Source of the DNA: JBLIOB01 sp047639575
Lineage (GTDB): Bacteria; Bacteroidota; Bacteroidia; Flavobacteriales_D; Parvicellaceae
Assembly: GCA_047639575.1 (NCBI GenBank)
Contig: JBLIOB010000063.1
Span: 1-17,957 of the forward strand
DNA: 17,957 bases
Direction: 5' to 3'
Every line of letters begins with the position of its first letter. The first letter of the stretch is position 1. The notes under the pieces are model-generated. The model saw only the letters and a list, made by a program, of their open reading frames with translations, did not search any database and was not told the origin of the DNA. Shown here piece after piece: positions 1-7,923 of the stretch. The position numbers and the translations under genes are program-made.

Positions 1-1
1 G

Positions 2-994
2 GCTCCGGGTTACTCGTATTGGCCGAATGGCTACGGGTTGTATAATATGTCTGGAAATGTAGCCGAAATGATCCATGAGAGTGGTAGAACTAAAGGTGGA
101 AGCTGGAGATCTCGTGCTCCATATCTTGAAATAGATGGAGAAGATCCGCATCAAGGGTTTACATCAGGCTCTCCTGAAATAGGATTTAGATACTTTATTG
201 AAGTCATCCAAACAAGAGAGGTGAAAAAAGTAAAACCAATCAAGTTTAGTGCTAAAATGGTGGAAGAGCTTTTAGTAGAAATTGGTTCTGACAGTGTTTA
301 TGCAAGTAAATATGAAGTAACGAATCAACTTTACGGACTGTTCGTTGAGGAGAATTTTGGACAAGGGTACGAACCTAAAAATGAAAACTGGATAGGTTCA
401 ATGCCTTACGCAAGACGTTATGTAAATGATTATTTCGATAGATCATCATATAGTCAGCATCCGGTTGTAAACATCACTACTGAACAAGCCACAGTATTTT
501 GTTCTTGGATTGAGGCACGTTATAATGGATTGAAGAAAAGGAAATACGATGATTTGACATTTCGATTACCAACGGAAAAAGAGTGGGAGTATGCCGCAGC
601 TGGAGACTTAAGTTATAGTCCATATCCGTGGAGAGGACCATATGCGAGAAACGCCAAGGGAAGCTGGCTTTGTAATTTTAATCCAGTGCAAGATAGATGG
701 GTGATTGACTTAAACGATTCAACTTATTTGAGAGAAGGAATATCAATCGAAGAAATTAGGGCCTGCGCTGATCAAGACGGAGTTTTAGTTACAGCGCCTG
801 TCGATTCATACTTCCCGAATGATTACGGTATTTACAATGCAAGCGGGAATGTTGCCGAAATGGTTTCAGATTCACCTGTAGTCAAAGGAGGTTCATGGGC
901 TAGTATGATTCATTTTATTCATTTAAAAAATCGAGAAGAATATCTGGGAGCAAGCCCTTTTGTGGGTTTTAGATTTGTTGCCTTTTCTAAATAA
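2..994 (+). CDS. Tandem FGE-sulfatase-fold protein, 5' end missing
   Basis: The reading frame is open from base 2, so the gene starts before the window. It holds the C-terminal end of one formylglycine-generating-enzyme (SUMF1) fold (PNGYGLYNMSGNVAEM, then KGGSW and IGFRY) followed by a complete second copy: YEVTNQLY, HPVVNITTEQATVFCSW, FRLPTEKEWEYAAAG, NDYGIYNASGNVAEM, KGGSW, VGFRFVAF. True FGE enzymes carry two catalytic cysteines just after the GGS motif; neither copy has a cysteine there, so formylglycine formation is unlikely. In Bacteroidota such non-catalytic FGE folds occur in gliding/type IX secretion lipoproteins (GldJ, GldK) and other surface proteins. The tandem arrangement does not let me assign it to gldJ or gldK. 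No signal peptide can be seen because the 5' end is absent. The T9SS cargo gene that follows fits a surface role. Confidence 0.85.
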   Translation, partial: APGYSYWPNGYGLYNMSGNVAEMIHESGRTKGGSWRSRAPYLEIDGEDPHQGFTSGSPEIGFRYFIEVIQTREVKKVKPIKFSAKMVEELLVEIGSDSVYASKYEVTNQLYGLFVEENFGQGYEPKNENWIGSMPYARRYVNDYFDRSSYSQHPVVNITTEQATVFCSWIEARYNGLKKRKYDDLTFRLPTEKEWEYAAAGDLSYSPYPWRGPYARNAKGSWLCNFNPVQDRWVIDLNDSTYLREGISIEEIRACADQDGVLVTAPVDSYFPNDYGIYNASGNVAEMVSDSPVVKGGSWASMIHFIHLKNREEYLGASPFVGFRFVAFSK

Positions 995-1089
995 GTGGTC
1001 TGTTTTGTATTTGTTTTGCTTCAGAACAGATAATAAAGATTCAATTTCGATTATTTCATATCTTAGCGTAGAATCAAAACCTATCACGA

Positions 1090-4000
1090 ATCAAATCGAA
1101 ATTATTTATATTAATATTTATGCCTTTCTGCATTAATGTGCAATCTCAGATTGTAATTAATGAAGTTTCAAGTGCAAATGCCTCTGTTTATAGAGATTTT
1201 GAGGGAGATTACGAAGATTGGATTGAAATATACAACCCTGGTCCAACGGCCATTTCACTTGCCGACTATTATTTAGAAACTTTTGATACCAAACAAAAGA
1301 GATGGATTTTCCCTGATGTTGATCTGAAGTCTGATAGTTGCTTGTTGATATTGTGTTCGGGAAAGAACCGTAGAGCGGTTGTAGATCATTATGAAGTACC
1401 TTCGCACCTTTGGGAGAATTGGCAATACATGATTGGTATGTCAGAACCGGATACTAGTTGGACCAAGCCTACTTTTAATGCAGCTTCTTGGTCGAATGGT
1501 ATTCCATCAATAGGATATGGAGATGGAGATGATCTCACCGTTATTCCAGCCACAACTTCTGTTTTTGTAAGAGATACTTTTACGATTTCACAAACTGAGG
1601 ATTTTCTTATCGCTTTTTTATTAATGGATTACGATGATGGTTTCGTAGCTTATATAAATGGAGTTGAAGTGGCAAGAAATAATTTATGGACACCGGGTAA
1701 GCCACCCTACAATGCGTATGCTTCAGAAGAACATGAGGCCGCCATGTATTCTTGTCCAAGTCCTGATCCAGTGGATTGTATGGAGTTTTTCTATATAGAT
1801 GAAGAAAAAATTCAGGAAGCGCTTCAGCCCGGGTTAAATGTTATTGGAATTCAAGTTCATAATTATGATTTGGGGTTGGATGACCTGACATGTGCACCAT
1901 TTTTGATAATGGGTGTCCAAGGCTCCGACACTACTTTTTTAAATTTCCCTAATACTGATAATCTGCACACTAACTTTAATTTGTCTTCATTTGGTCAACG
2001 TATTTCCTTAAAAGACCCAGTTGGAAACTTAGTTGATGAATACATAATTGAGGCAATGCATACGGATCATTCACGCGGCAGATATCCTGATGGCTCAAAT
2101 AACTGGTGTTTGATGGAAGTACCTTCACCTTGTGCCCCTAATTCAAGTTTATGCAAAACTGGGTATGCAAAACCACCTATCTTTTCTCTGGAAGGAGGAA
2201 TGTATACTGGTACACAATTGCTCACAATTTCCTCGCCTTCTCTGGATCCCATTTACTATTCCACAAATGGGAGTTTACCAACCGCTGGCAGCAAGTTATA
2301 TTCTGGCCCTTTGTCTCTTGTTCAGACTGCGGCAATTCGAGCCGTGGTAGTTCCTTTAGATTCAAACCTGCTATCTTCTAGACCTGTTTCAGCTACCTAT
2401 ATATTAAATGAATCGATTTCCTTACCCGTGGTATCATTAATCACGGATTCACTTTCATTATTTGACCCAATAACTGGAATTTACATGTTGGGTCCTAATG
2501 TGGATACATCAACTATGGAATACCCTTATTGGGGAGTAGCAAATTATTATCAAGATATTGAATTGGCGGCTCATGTTGAGTATTTTTCTAGTAACGGACA
2601 AAAGTTGCTAGGTCAAGACTGCATTACCAAAATGCACGGAAATTTTTCAAGAGGTTGGCCGCAAAAAAGTTTCCGATTCATCGCCACTGATAAATACGGT
2701 GATAATTGGTTTGATTTTGCACCGTTTCCAAATAAATCAACTTTAAATATATTTAAAAGTTTCAACATTAGGAATGGAGGTGTCGATTATAACACCACCC
2801 ATTTCAGAGATGGATTAATGAATCGTGCTTCTAGAAATTTAGATCTCGAATATATGGATCATGAAGGATGCGTACTTTTTTTAAATGGTGAATACTGGGG
2901 TGTATATGGAATGAGAGAACGTCAGGATGAAAATTATATTGGTACGAATTTTAACCTTGATCCAGATTACGTTGACTTACTTAGGTTCAGCGGAGATGCT
3001 CTTAATGGATCTTCGGATGATTTCGAGGAAATGGCAAATTACATAGCATCATCAGATTTAACAGATCCTTCCAACTATGCGCAGGCTTTGGACTTATTGG
3101 ATATTTCTAATTTCTGCGATTACGTTATTGCGGAAACCTATTTTAATAATTTTGATTGGATCAGCGAGGGTGGAAACACTAACAATATTAAATTTTGGAA
3201 ATATAATGCACCGTCAACTAAGTTCCGATATGTGCTTTGGGACACCGACTTAGGTTTAGCCTTATCTGCTGCTTTTGTTGGTTCAAATCCGGCCGCAATA
3301 GACTATCTAGGCTTAATATTAGATACGGCATTCGTAGACCCTCATTCATTGATGCTGCAGAACTTATTTACCAACCCAACCTTTAAAAATTACTACATCA
3401 ATCGTTTTGCGGACGTTGTTAATACGGAATTTTCACCGTCAAAATTTGGCGCGGTTGCGCAGACATTATATGATGAATTTGAGCCTGAAATGGCTAGACA
3501 TTTCTCAAAATGGGGTGCCCCTCCTAAGTTGATATGGGGTGCAATATGGCTTGGTCGCGCTAGTAATGTTCCAGAGTGGACATCAGAATTTGATTCTATT
3601 TTATCTTTTATTAATGATCGGCCCGCATTTGCCAGAGACAATATGGAAACTTTGTTTGCTCTTAATAAACAAATTGACATAACCTTAAATGTTCAACCTG
3701 CAGGTGCAGGTGAAATTCATATAAATACGATAACACCGGAATCACTGCCTTGGACTGGAGTTTATTTCGATGGTGTACCCGTTACAATAACAGCTATTGA
3801 AAACCCAGGGTTTAAATTTAATAGTTGGCAAAGTAACTCCCTATTTCAAAATGGGATCAATGATGTCACATTCACAGTGAATGTCGATACAAATGAGGCG
3901 TTTACAGCATTTTTTGAGTCAATAGGTTATGATTTAATGGCATACCCGGTTCCTTTTAGTACTTCAATGACGATAGAATATCATTTAATGAAGGAAGAAC

Positions 4001-4200
4001 AAGTATCACTAAAAGTTATTGATATGAGTGGCAGAGAAGCATGCGTGATTTTGGACTACAGCAGATTTCAACCAGAAGGGGCAAATAAAATAACATTTGA
4101 CCCTAGCGAATATAACCTTCCAAATGGTATGTATATCCTTGAATTAAAAACTTCCGGATTTAAAAAAAGCGTCAAAATAATTAAGGCAGAATCCGAGTAA
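1090..4200 (+). CDS. Secreted CotH-kinase / lamin-tail protein with T9SS sorting domain
   Basis: Large modular exported protein. Domains, numbered from the proposed start at 1090: signal peptide 1-19; lamin-tail domain about 20-90 (IVINEVSSAN, DWIEIYNPG); a beta-sandwich region about 100-275; chitobiase C-terminal-like domain about 354-438 (YYSTNGSLPT); CotH kinase-like domain from about 443, with KMHGNFSRGWPQKSFRF at 514, GEYWGVY at 600 and WDTDLGL around 718; a divergent InlB B-repeat-like module about 861-944; and a type A T9SS sorting domain about 951-1036 (ending in NGMYILELKTSG and a basic tail). CotH proteins phosphorylate protein partners; the substrate here is unknown. The first ATG is at 1120, but starting there removes the n-region and half the hydrophobic core of the signal peptide. 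ATC at 1090 gives MKSKLFILIFMPFCINVQS, so I extend to it; a stop lies at 1069. The start is less certain than the gene. Confidence 0.9.
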   Translation: MKSKLFILIFMPFCINVQSQIVINEVSSANASVYRDFEGDYEDWIEIYNPGPTAISLADYYLETFDTKQKRWIFPDVDLKSDSCLLILCSGKNRRAVVDHYEVPSHLWENWQYMIGMSEPDTSWTKPTFNAASWSNGIPSIGYGDGDDLTVIPATTSVFVRDTFTISQTEDFLIAFLLMDYDDGFVAYINGVEVARNNLWTPGKPPYNAYASEEHEAAMYSCPSPDPVDCMEFFYIDEEKIQEALQPGLNVIGIQVHNYDLGLDDLTCAPFLIMGVQGSDTTFLNFPNTDNLHTNFNLSSFGQRISLKDPVGNLVDEYIIEAMHTDHSRGRYPDGSNNWCLMEVPSPCAPNSSLCKTGYAKPPIFSLEGGMYTGTQLLTISSPSLDPIYYSTNGSLPTAGSKLYSGPLSLVQTAAIRAVVVPLDSNLLSSRPVSATYILNESISLPVVSLITDSLSLFDPITGIYMLGPNVDTSTMEYPYWGVANYYQDIELAAHVEYFSSNGQKLLGQDCITKMHGNFSRGWPQKSFRFIATDKYGDNWFDFAPFPNKSTLNIFKSFNIRNGGVDYNTTHFRDGLMNRASRNLDLEYMDHEGCVLFLNGEYWGVYGMRERQDENYIGTNFNLDPDYVDLLRFSGDALNGSSDDFEEMANYIASSDLTDPSNYAQALDLLDISNFCDYVIAETYFNNFDWISEGGNTNNIKFWKYNAPSTKFRYVLWDTDLGLALSAAFVGSNPAAIDYLGLILDTAFVDPHSLMLQNLFTNPTFKNYYINRFADVVNTEFSPSKFGAVAQTLYDEFEPEMARHFSKWGAPPKLIWGAIWLGRASNVPEWTSEFDSILSFINDRPAFARDNMETLFALNKQIDITLNVQPAGAGEIHINTITPESLPWTGVYFDGVPVTITAIENPGFKFNSWQSNSLFQNGINDVTFTVNVDTNEAFTAFFESIGYDLMAYPVPFSTSMTIEYHLMKEEQVSLKVIDMSGREACVILDYSRFQPEGANKITFDPSEYNLPNGMYILELKTSGFKKSVKIIKAESE

Positions 4201-4211
4201 AAAAAGAACAA

Positions 4212-4622
4212 ATGAAATTAGCAAAGTTCACTAGAAATATTACAGTTATTTTAGTATTGATTATTACATCTTTAGGTTGTGAAAAAGTGCCAGGAATGGG
4301 CGGGAATTCGTCAATTAAGGGAAGTATTTTAGTAGAGGAATACGATCAGACTTTTTCAACTCTTTTCGCCTCTTACGATGGGGCAGACGTTGATGTGTAT
4401 ATTGTTTACGGAGAGAGTGAAACTTATGACGACCGAGTTAAAACATCCCCTTCGGGTGTTTTTGAGTTTGAGTTTCTAAGAAAAGGGGCTTACCAAATCT
4501 ATACTTATTCTAAAGATTCCACTTTACAATCGCCATCTGGAATGATTGCGCTAACGCAAAATCTAGAAATCACCAAAAATAAGCAACAGGTGGAAATTCC
4601 CCAATTAACCGTATTTGATTAA
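4212..4622 (+). CDS. Small lipoprotein with transthyretin-like fold
   Basis: A 136-residue exported protein. The N-terminus MKLAKFTRN is followed by a hydrophobic stretch and the lipobox SLGC, so cleavage and lipidation at Cys23 are expected. The mature part (SIKGSILVEEYD, VDVYIVYGESETYDDRVKTS, GVFEFEFLRKGAYQIYTYS) reads like one beta-sandwich of the carboxypeptidase-regulatory or SpaA/transthyretin type, in which a short loop of the form SPSGVFEFEFL is typical. I do not recognise a named family, and no catalytic residues stand out. It starts 11 bases after the stop of the CotH gene, has an A-rich upstream sequence, and is followed by a terminator, so it is almost certainly cotranscribed with that gene and may work with it at the cell surface. 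That link is inference. Confidence 0.8.
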   Translation: MKLAKFTRNITVILVLIITSLGCEKVPGMGGNSSIKGSILVEEYDQTFSTLFASYDGADVDVYIVYGESETYDDRVKTSPSGVFEFEFLRKGAYQIYTYSKDSTLQSPSGMIALTQNLEITKNKQQVEIPQLTVFD

Positions 4623-4644
4623 ATAAAATATTACTAGTTAAGAA

Positions 4645-4687
4645 AGCCCTTCTTGCTTGATTAAATCAAGCCATGAAGGGCTGTTTT
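4645..4687. terminator. Bidirectional hairpin terminator
   Basis: The arms AGCCCTTCTTGCTTGA and TCAAGCCATGAAGGGCT pair almost completely (8 bp, a small internal bulge, then 6 bp) around a TTAAA loop. TTTT follows on the + strand; on the - strand the hairpin is followed by TTTCTT. It ends the CotH/lipoprotein transcript, and from the other side it would end the small peptide gene at 4698-4778. Confidence 0.75.
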
Positions 4688-4697
4688 GAATGTACTG

Positions 4698-4778
4698 TTA
4701 CAAAGTAATTGCGAAACCGATTGAAGCGAAAATGGCCATAATTAGGATAAACAGTACTATGGAAGCTTTATCTTTCAT
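4698..4778 (-). CDS. 26-residue single-pass membrane peptide (candidate)
   Basis: A short reading frame on - starts with ATG at 4778 and ends with TAA at 4698. The peptide begins MKDKASIVLFILI and ends FASIGFAITL: three charged residues, then about 20 hydrophobic ones, which is a complete transmembrane segment. The stop lies 16 bases before the hairpin at 4645-4682, which on this strand is followed by TTTCTT, so the frame has its own terminator. I see no clear -7 box upstream and recognise no family. It lies in a 365-base stretch between the lipoprotein gene and mnmD that otherwise holds only the terminator and a weak promoter for mnmD. It could be chance, but length, charge pattern and terminator position agree with a real small membrane protein. 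Confidence 0.5.
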   Translation of the reverse strand: MKDKASIVLFILIMAIFASIGFAITL

Positions 4779-4918
4779 AGTTCAAGGTTTAAACACTCAG
4801 GAAGTGTAATCTGTAATAATTGATGCTTCAAGAGTGGTGGGTTACAATTATATAACGCTTAAAGGAGACTTAATGTTACTTAGGTCCCTTTGTTTTAGGT
4901 GGTTTTGGGATGAATGTA

Positions 4919-4951
4919 TTGTTTTTTTATACCAATTATTGACCATATTTG
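4919..4951 (+). promoter_or_regulatory. Possible promoter for mnmD
   Basis: TTG at 4919-4921 and CATATTTG at 4944-4951 (7 of 8 matches to TAnnTTTG) are 22 bp apart, slightly more than usual. The -7 box lies 36 bases before the mnmD start. Weak match. Confidence 0.3.
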
Positions 4952-4987
4952 TCCGATTACTTTATTTTTACTTCCGATCAATAAGAA

Positions 4988-5668
4988 ATGGAACAATCAG
5001 CATTTAAGCGCAAAGTAATTACAACAAATGATGGGTCATCTTCTGTTTTCATCGAAGAATTGGATGAACATTACCACTCTATCCACGGAGCGATTCAAGA
5101 AGCAATACATGTATTTCTTAGAATGGGATTGGATCATGTGAAGGAGGAACCAGTTCATATATTGGAGGTTGGCTTTGGTACGGGTCTTAATTGTTTACTG
5201 ACCAGCTTAACAAATAGAAAGGTTTTTTACCATGGTATTGAGGCTTATCCTATAGGTTGCGACTTGATTTCAAGTTTGAATTATGTGAACGAAATTGAAA
5301 ATTCAGAACAGTTATTTTCGAAAATTCATGATGCCAATTGGGGTTTGGAAGAATCCATTAATGAAAATTTCACCCTTTTCAAGCATAAAGTGAGGCTAGA
5401 AGAAGTTGAATTAGAAAGTAAGTATAACCTGATTTATTTTGATGCTTTTGGCCCGCGAGCTCAGGGCGAGTTGTGGCATGTGGATTATTTTAGGAAAATA
5501 TACGAGGCGCTAAAACCTGGCGGAATTTTCGTAACATACTGCGCGAAAGGCCAAGTTAGAAGAGATCTGATGGAAGTTGGGTTCACGATGGAAAGATTGC
5601 CTGGTCCTCCAGGAAAAAGAGAAATGTTGAGAGGAGTTAAAAACGAAGTTAAATTCCAATCCGCTTAA
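4988..5668 (+). CDS. mnmD: tRNA (mnm5s2U34) methyltransferase MnmD
   Basis: A 226-residue SAM-dependent methyltransferase of the DUF752/MnmD family, equal to the methyltransferase half of the bifunctional enterobacterial MnmC. It performs the last methylation at the wobble uridine of certain tRNAs, turning 5-aminomethyl-2-thiouridine into the methylaminomethyl form. Visible motifs: YHSIHGAIQEAIHVF near 29-43; the SAM-binding loop LEVGFGTGLNCLL at 59-71; YHGIEAYP at 81-88; and YFDAFGPRAQGELW from 150, where Asp152 matches the proposed catalytic aspartate of MnmC. The C-terminal GFTMERLPGPPGKREMLRG is typical of the family. The FAD oxidase half of MnmC is absent, as is usual for stand-alone MnmD. 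The gene overlaps the convergent gene at its 3' side by 20 bases. Confidence 0.93.
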   Translation: MEQSAFKRKVITTNDGSSSVFIEELDEHYHSIHGAIQEAIHVFLRMGLDHVKEEPVHILEVGFGTGLNCLLTSLTNRKVFYHGIEAYPIGCDLISSLNYVNEIENSEQLFSKIHDANWGLEESINENFTLFKHKVRLEEVELESKYNLIYFDAFGPRAQGELWHVDYFRKIYEALKPGGIFVTYCAKGQVRRDLMEVGFTMERLPGPPGKREMLRGVKNEVKFQSA

Positions 5669-6218
5669 TTACAATTGCCGAAACTTTTTGATACAGCTGG
5701 ATTGGTCGAAATGTCCGCCAGTCAATTTCATTGATGTTTCCTCCTAAAACAAAATAAGAATCAATATCGTTGTCTTCAAATTCTTCAAGGACATGATCTC
5801 TAAAATTGAGTAAAGCAATCCAGCCATTTTCAATTTCATCAAACCATTCTTCATAATAACAGTCGTCACTTGCGTGGAAATTAAGAACATTTTCACCTAC
5901 CAAGATGAACTTATCGATTCCCTCATCTTTTAATCGATCCGCGATATCACGTTTTAAATACATCACATCATTGTAAAGCGTATCATTCCATTCTCCGAAC
6001 AATTCTATAATGGCGTAACATTCTTCATAATCCACATAAAGAATCTTTAGAAATAACGTATTAGAACCCATGTTGTCCCACTGAGGATGGATATAATGAT
6101 CGTAAATTTTATCGGTAAAGTAAAGCTCACTATGTTGTTCACCGTAAAAAGGAGATCTTGGATCTTCTTCGGCAACGTATAAGTTTCTCCAATTGTAATA
6201 TGGTTCTAAATTATGCAG
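5649..6218 (-). CDS. Conserved Bacteroidota protein of unknown function, CTG start
   Basis: The first ATG in this frame is at 6071 (140 residues), but the frame stays open 49 codons further upstream and reads like genuine protein: HNLEPYYNWRNLYVAEED, then SPFYGEQHSELYF and YIHPQWDN directly before MGSNTLFLKILYVDYEE. From memory, a well-conserved Bacteroidota family begins MHNLEPYYNWR, which puts Met1 exactly at the CTG at 6216-6218; a TGA lies two codons before it. The full protein is 189 residues, acidic, soluble, with no signal peptide. Conserved-looking parts are GEWNDTLYNDVMYLKRDIAD, FILVGENVLNFHASDDCYYE and NEIDWRTFRP. The function is not known to me. It overlaps mnmD tail to tail by 20 bases, with no separate terminator visible. 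Confidence 0.85.
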   Translation of the reverse strand: MHNLEPYYNWRNLYVAEEDPRSPFYGEQHSELYFTDKIYDHYIHPQWDNMGSNTLFLKILYVDYEECYAIIELFGEWNDTLYNDVMYLKRDIADRLKDEGIDKFILVGENVLNFHASDDCYYEEWFDEIENGWIALLNFRDHVLEEFEDNDIDSYFVLGGNINEIDWRTFRPIQLYQKVSAIVIKRIGI

Positions 6219-6222
6219 AGCT

Positions 6223-6253
6223 CAAAAGTAAACCCCTTTTTGAAATAATTCAA
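6223..6253 (-). promoter_or_regulatory. Bacteroidota-type promoter, divergent (-)
   Basis: On the - strand, TTG (6251-6253), a 20-bp spacer, then TACTTTTG (6223-6230), a perfect TAnnTTTG -7 box. Only four bases separate it from the CTG codon at 6218, so transcription would begin at or very near the start codon of the 189-residue protein. Confidence 0.6.
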
Positions 6254-6274
6254 GTATCACAAAAAATCTAAAAA

Positions 6275-6304
6275 TTGAAACTATTCATCCCTTGAGTATG
6301 TTTA
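6275..6304 (+). promoter_or_regulatory. Bacteroidota-type promoter, divergent (+)
   Basis: TTG at 6275-6277, a 19-bp spacer, then TATGTTTA at 6297-6304 (7 of 8 matches to TAnnTTTG). It lies 19 bases before the ATG of the lipoprotein gene at 6324 and is back to back with the - strand promoter. Confidence 0.5.
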
Positions 6305-6323
6305 TTAGTGTAATTTTAAGGAT

Positions 6324-7919
6324 ATGAAAAGTAGTTATATAGGCATGTTGATTATTGCATTAATCGTAGTTAGTTGTGGAGAAACTGGCTCAGATACTGA
6401 AGCTCATAAAAATACCCCAACTTATAATATGATAGCTTCTCATCAAAATTTATCCGGTATCTGGTCTTGGGATATGCTTAGAATTCTGGATAAATCTTCA
6501 ATTTTGGATCTTGATTTCGGCATGGCAGGATTAATGGCCAAAGGAATGATAGATAAGATTTCCGATCAAGATGAAGCTGGAATAGACTTTTCAGGTAAAG
6601 CTTATTTTGCCGCTACTCATACGGATGATTTTGATTTCAATTATACATTTACATTCTACCCCGTTACGAATCGTGAAAAAGTATATAAAACAATAAAGTC
6701 AAGTATCGGAATGTTAGTAGCCGGTAAGCATGGCTCTAAAGGTGACTTTGACACTTACTATACGGAAATGGGCACCGTAGGCGTGTGGGATGAAAATCAT
6801 TTGGTAGTAGTAGCTAGTCCAGATAAAGACAAGGAAGCGCTATTAGATATCGCGGTTGACATTCTTGACTCAAGGTATATAGATGCTGTTGTGGATTCAA
6901 GAATTGAAGATTTTTTATCCTTAGATGATGATGTTAGCTGTTTTATTGATATAAGTAAATCGCTTCGAATGGGTCAGGCTAAAAGTAAAATTGTTAGCAC
7001 TCCAGAGATGTTAGAGGCAATGGCAGATGCCTTTGTAATTGGACATGGGAATTTTAATGCTGGAGATATGACGTTTTCTGCAGATGTAAATGCACCAGAG
7101 TTTGCTAAAAGTGAATTGAATCCATTCCAAGATAAGGGGGTTGGAGGCGATTTAATAGATTTTGTAACAACTAATGAATCCATACAGGTAGGTACGATTA
7201 ATCTTAATATGAATCGTCTTGTTAAGATGATTGAAGGAATATCACTTGAGGGTGAAGATGTCTTATCTAATCTGTCCAAGTTAGGATTAGAACGATTAGA
7301 GTTTGAGAAGTTGCTATCAGGAGAAGTGGCATTTTCGGTGATTAATGTTACCACGAAAAAAGTTGATAAAGCTAAAACTACAAATGAAGATGACTTTGAT
7401 GACTTTTTTGCGGATGAAAGTTATTCTGATTTTATGTTCGATGCGAAACTGGTTCCTGAGGTGGTGTTGGGGTTTAGATTAAAAGATGTAGATAAGACAA
7501 CCAGTGTCTTAAGTGCTTTGCCAACTGCAAGTAAAGAAAATGGTAAACTGAAATTAGGAGACTTCTATGCAGTTTTCAAAGCAGATAAATTAGCATTGAC
7601 TACGAGTCTTGATGCTGCAAATCAGATTGAATCAGGCGCTAATTTGAATAGTAAAAAAATTGCTATCAGTGCCGAAGAGCATGCAATGCCCTTGTTTGGA
7701 TATTTCAATACTGATATTAGTAGTTATTCTGCAGAGGTTCAGGGGTTACTTGAAGATCAGTTTGAAGGAGTTAATATGACTGAACTAATGGTGGTTGATG
7801 GCATTAAAGGAATGGGAGATGCAAGTCATTTTGAATTCAAAATTGAAATGAAGAACAAAGAAGAAAATGCTTTGGGAATAGTTATCCAGGCTCTTTACGG
7901 TTCTTACCTTACGATGTAG
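6324..7919 (+). CDS. DUF4836-like lipoprotein
   Basis: A 531-residue exported lipoprotein: MKSSYIGM, a hydrophobic stretch, then the lipobox VVSC with Cys18 as the lipidated residue. The mature protein starts with a low-complexity acidic linker, then NMIASHQNLSGIWSWDMLRILDKSS, which resembles the opening of DUF4836 proteins of Bacteroidota, where a strand about storing or comparing parameters is followed by repeated alpha/beta modules. Further features are FAATHTDDFDFNYTFTFYPV, a central Asp-rich segment (EDDFDDFFADES, around residues 355-366) and a C-terminal pair of repeats (FEFKIEMKNKEENALG). The function of this family is unknown. It has its own promoter and ends four bases from the convergent murQ stop. 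Assignment to DUF4836 is by pattern memory only; the lipoprotein call is firm. Confidence 0.82.
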   Translation: MKSSYIGMLIIALIVVSCGETGSDTEAHKNTPTYNMIASHQNLSGIWSWDMLRILDKSSILDLDFGMAGLMAKGMIDKISDQDEAGIDFSGKAYFAATHTDDFDFNYTFTFYPVTNREKVYKTIKSSIGMLVAGKHGSKGDFDTYYTEMGTVGVWDENHLVVVASPDKDKEALLDIAVDILDSRYIDAVVDSRIEDFLSLDDDVSCFIDISKSLRMGQAKSKIVSTPEMLEAMADAFVIGHGNFNAGDMTFSADVNAPEFAKSELNPFQDKGVGGDLIDFVTTNESIQVGTINLNMNRLVKMIEGISLEGEDVLSNLSKLGLERLEFEKLLSGEVAFSVINVTTKKVDKAKTTNEDDFDDFFADESYSDFMFDAKLVPEVVLGFRLKDVDKTTSVLSALPTASKENGKLKLGDFYAVFKADKLALTTSLDAANQIESGANLNSKKIAISAEEHAMPLFGYFNTDISSYSAEVQGLLEDQFEGVNMTELMVVDGIKGMGDASHFEFKIEMKNKEENALGIVIQALYGSYLTM

Positions 7920-7923
7920 ACCG

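Noticed and set aside
999..1034. TCTGTT ... AACAGA inverted repeat after the FGE gene as a terminator
   Set aside because: Only 6 bp of stem with a 20-base loop and no T-run after it.
3393..3680. - strand frame inside the CotH gene
   Set aside because: It lies fully within a well-supported coding gene and has no domain or promoter.
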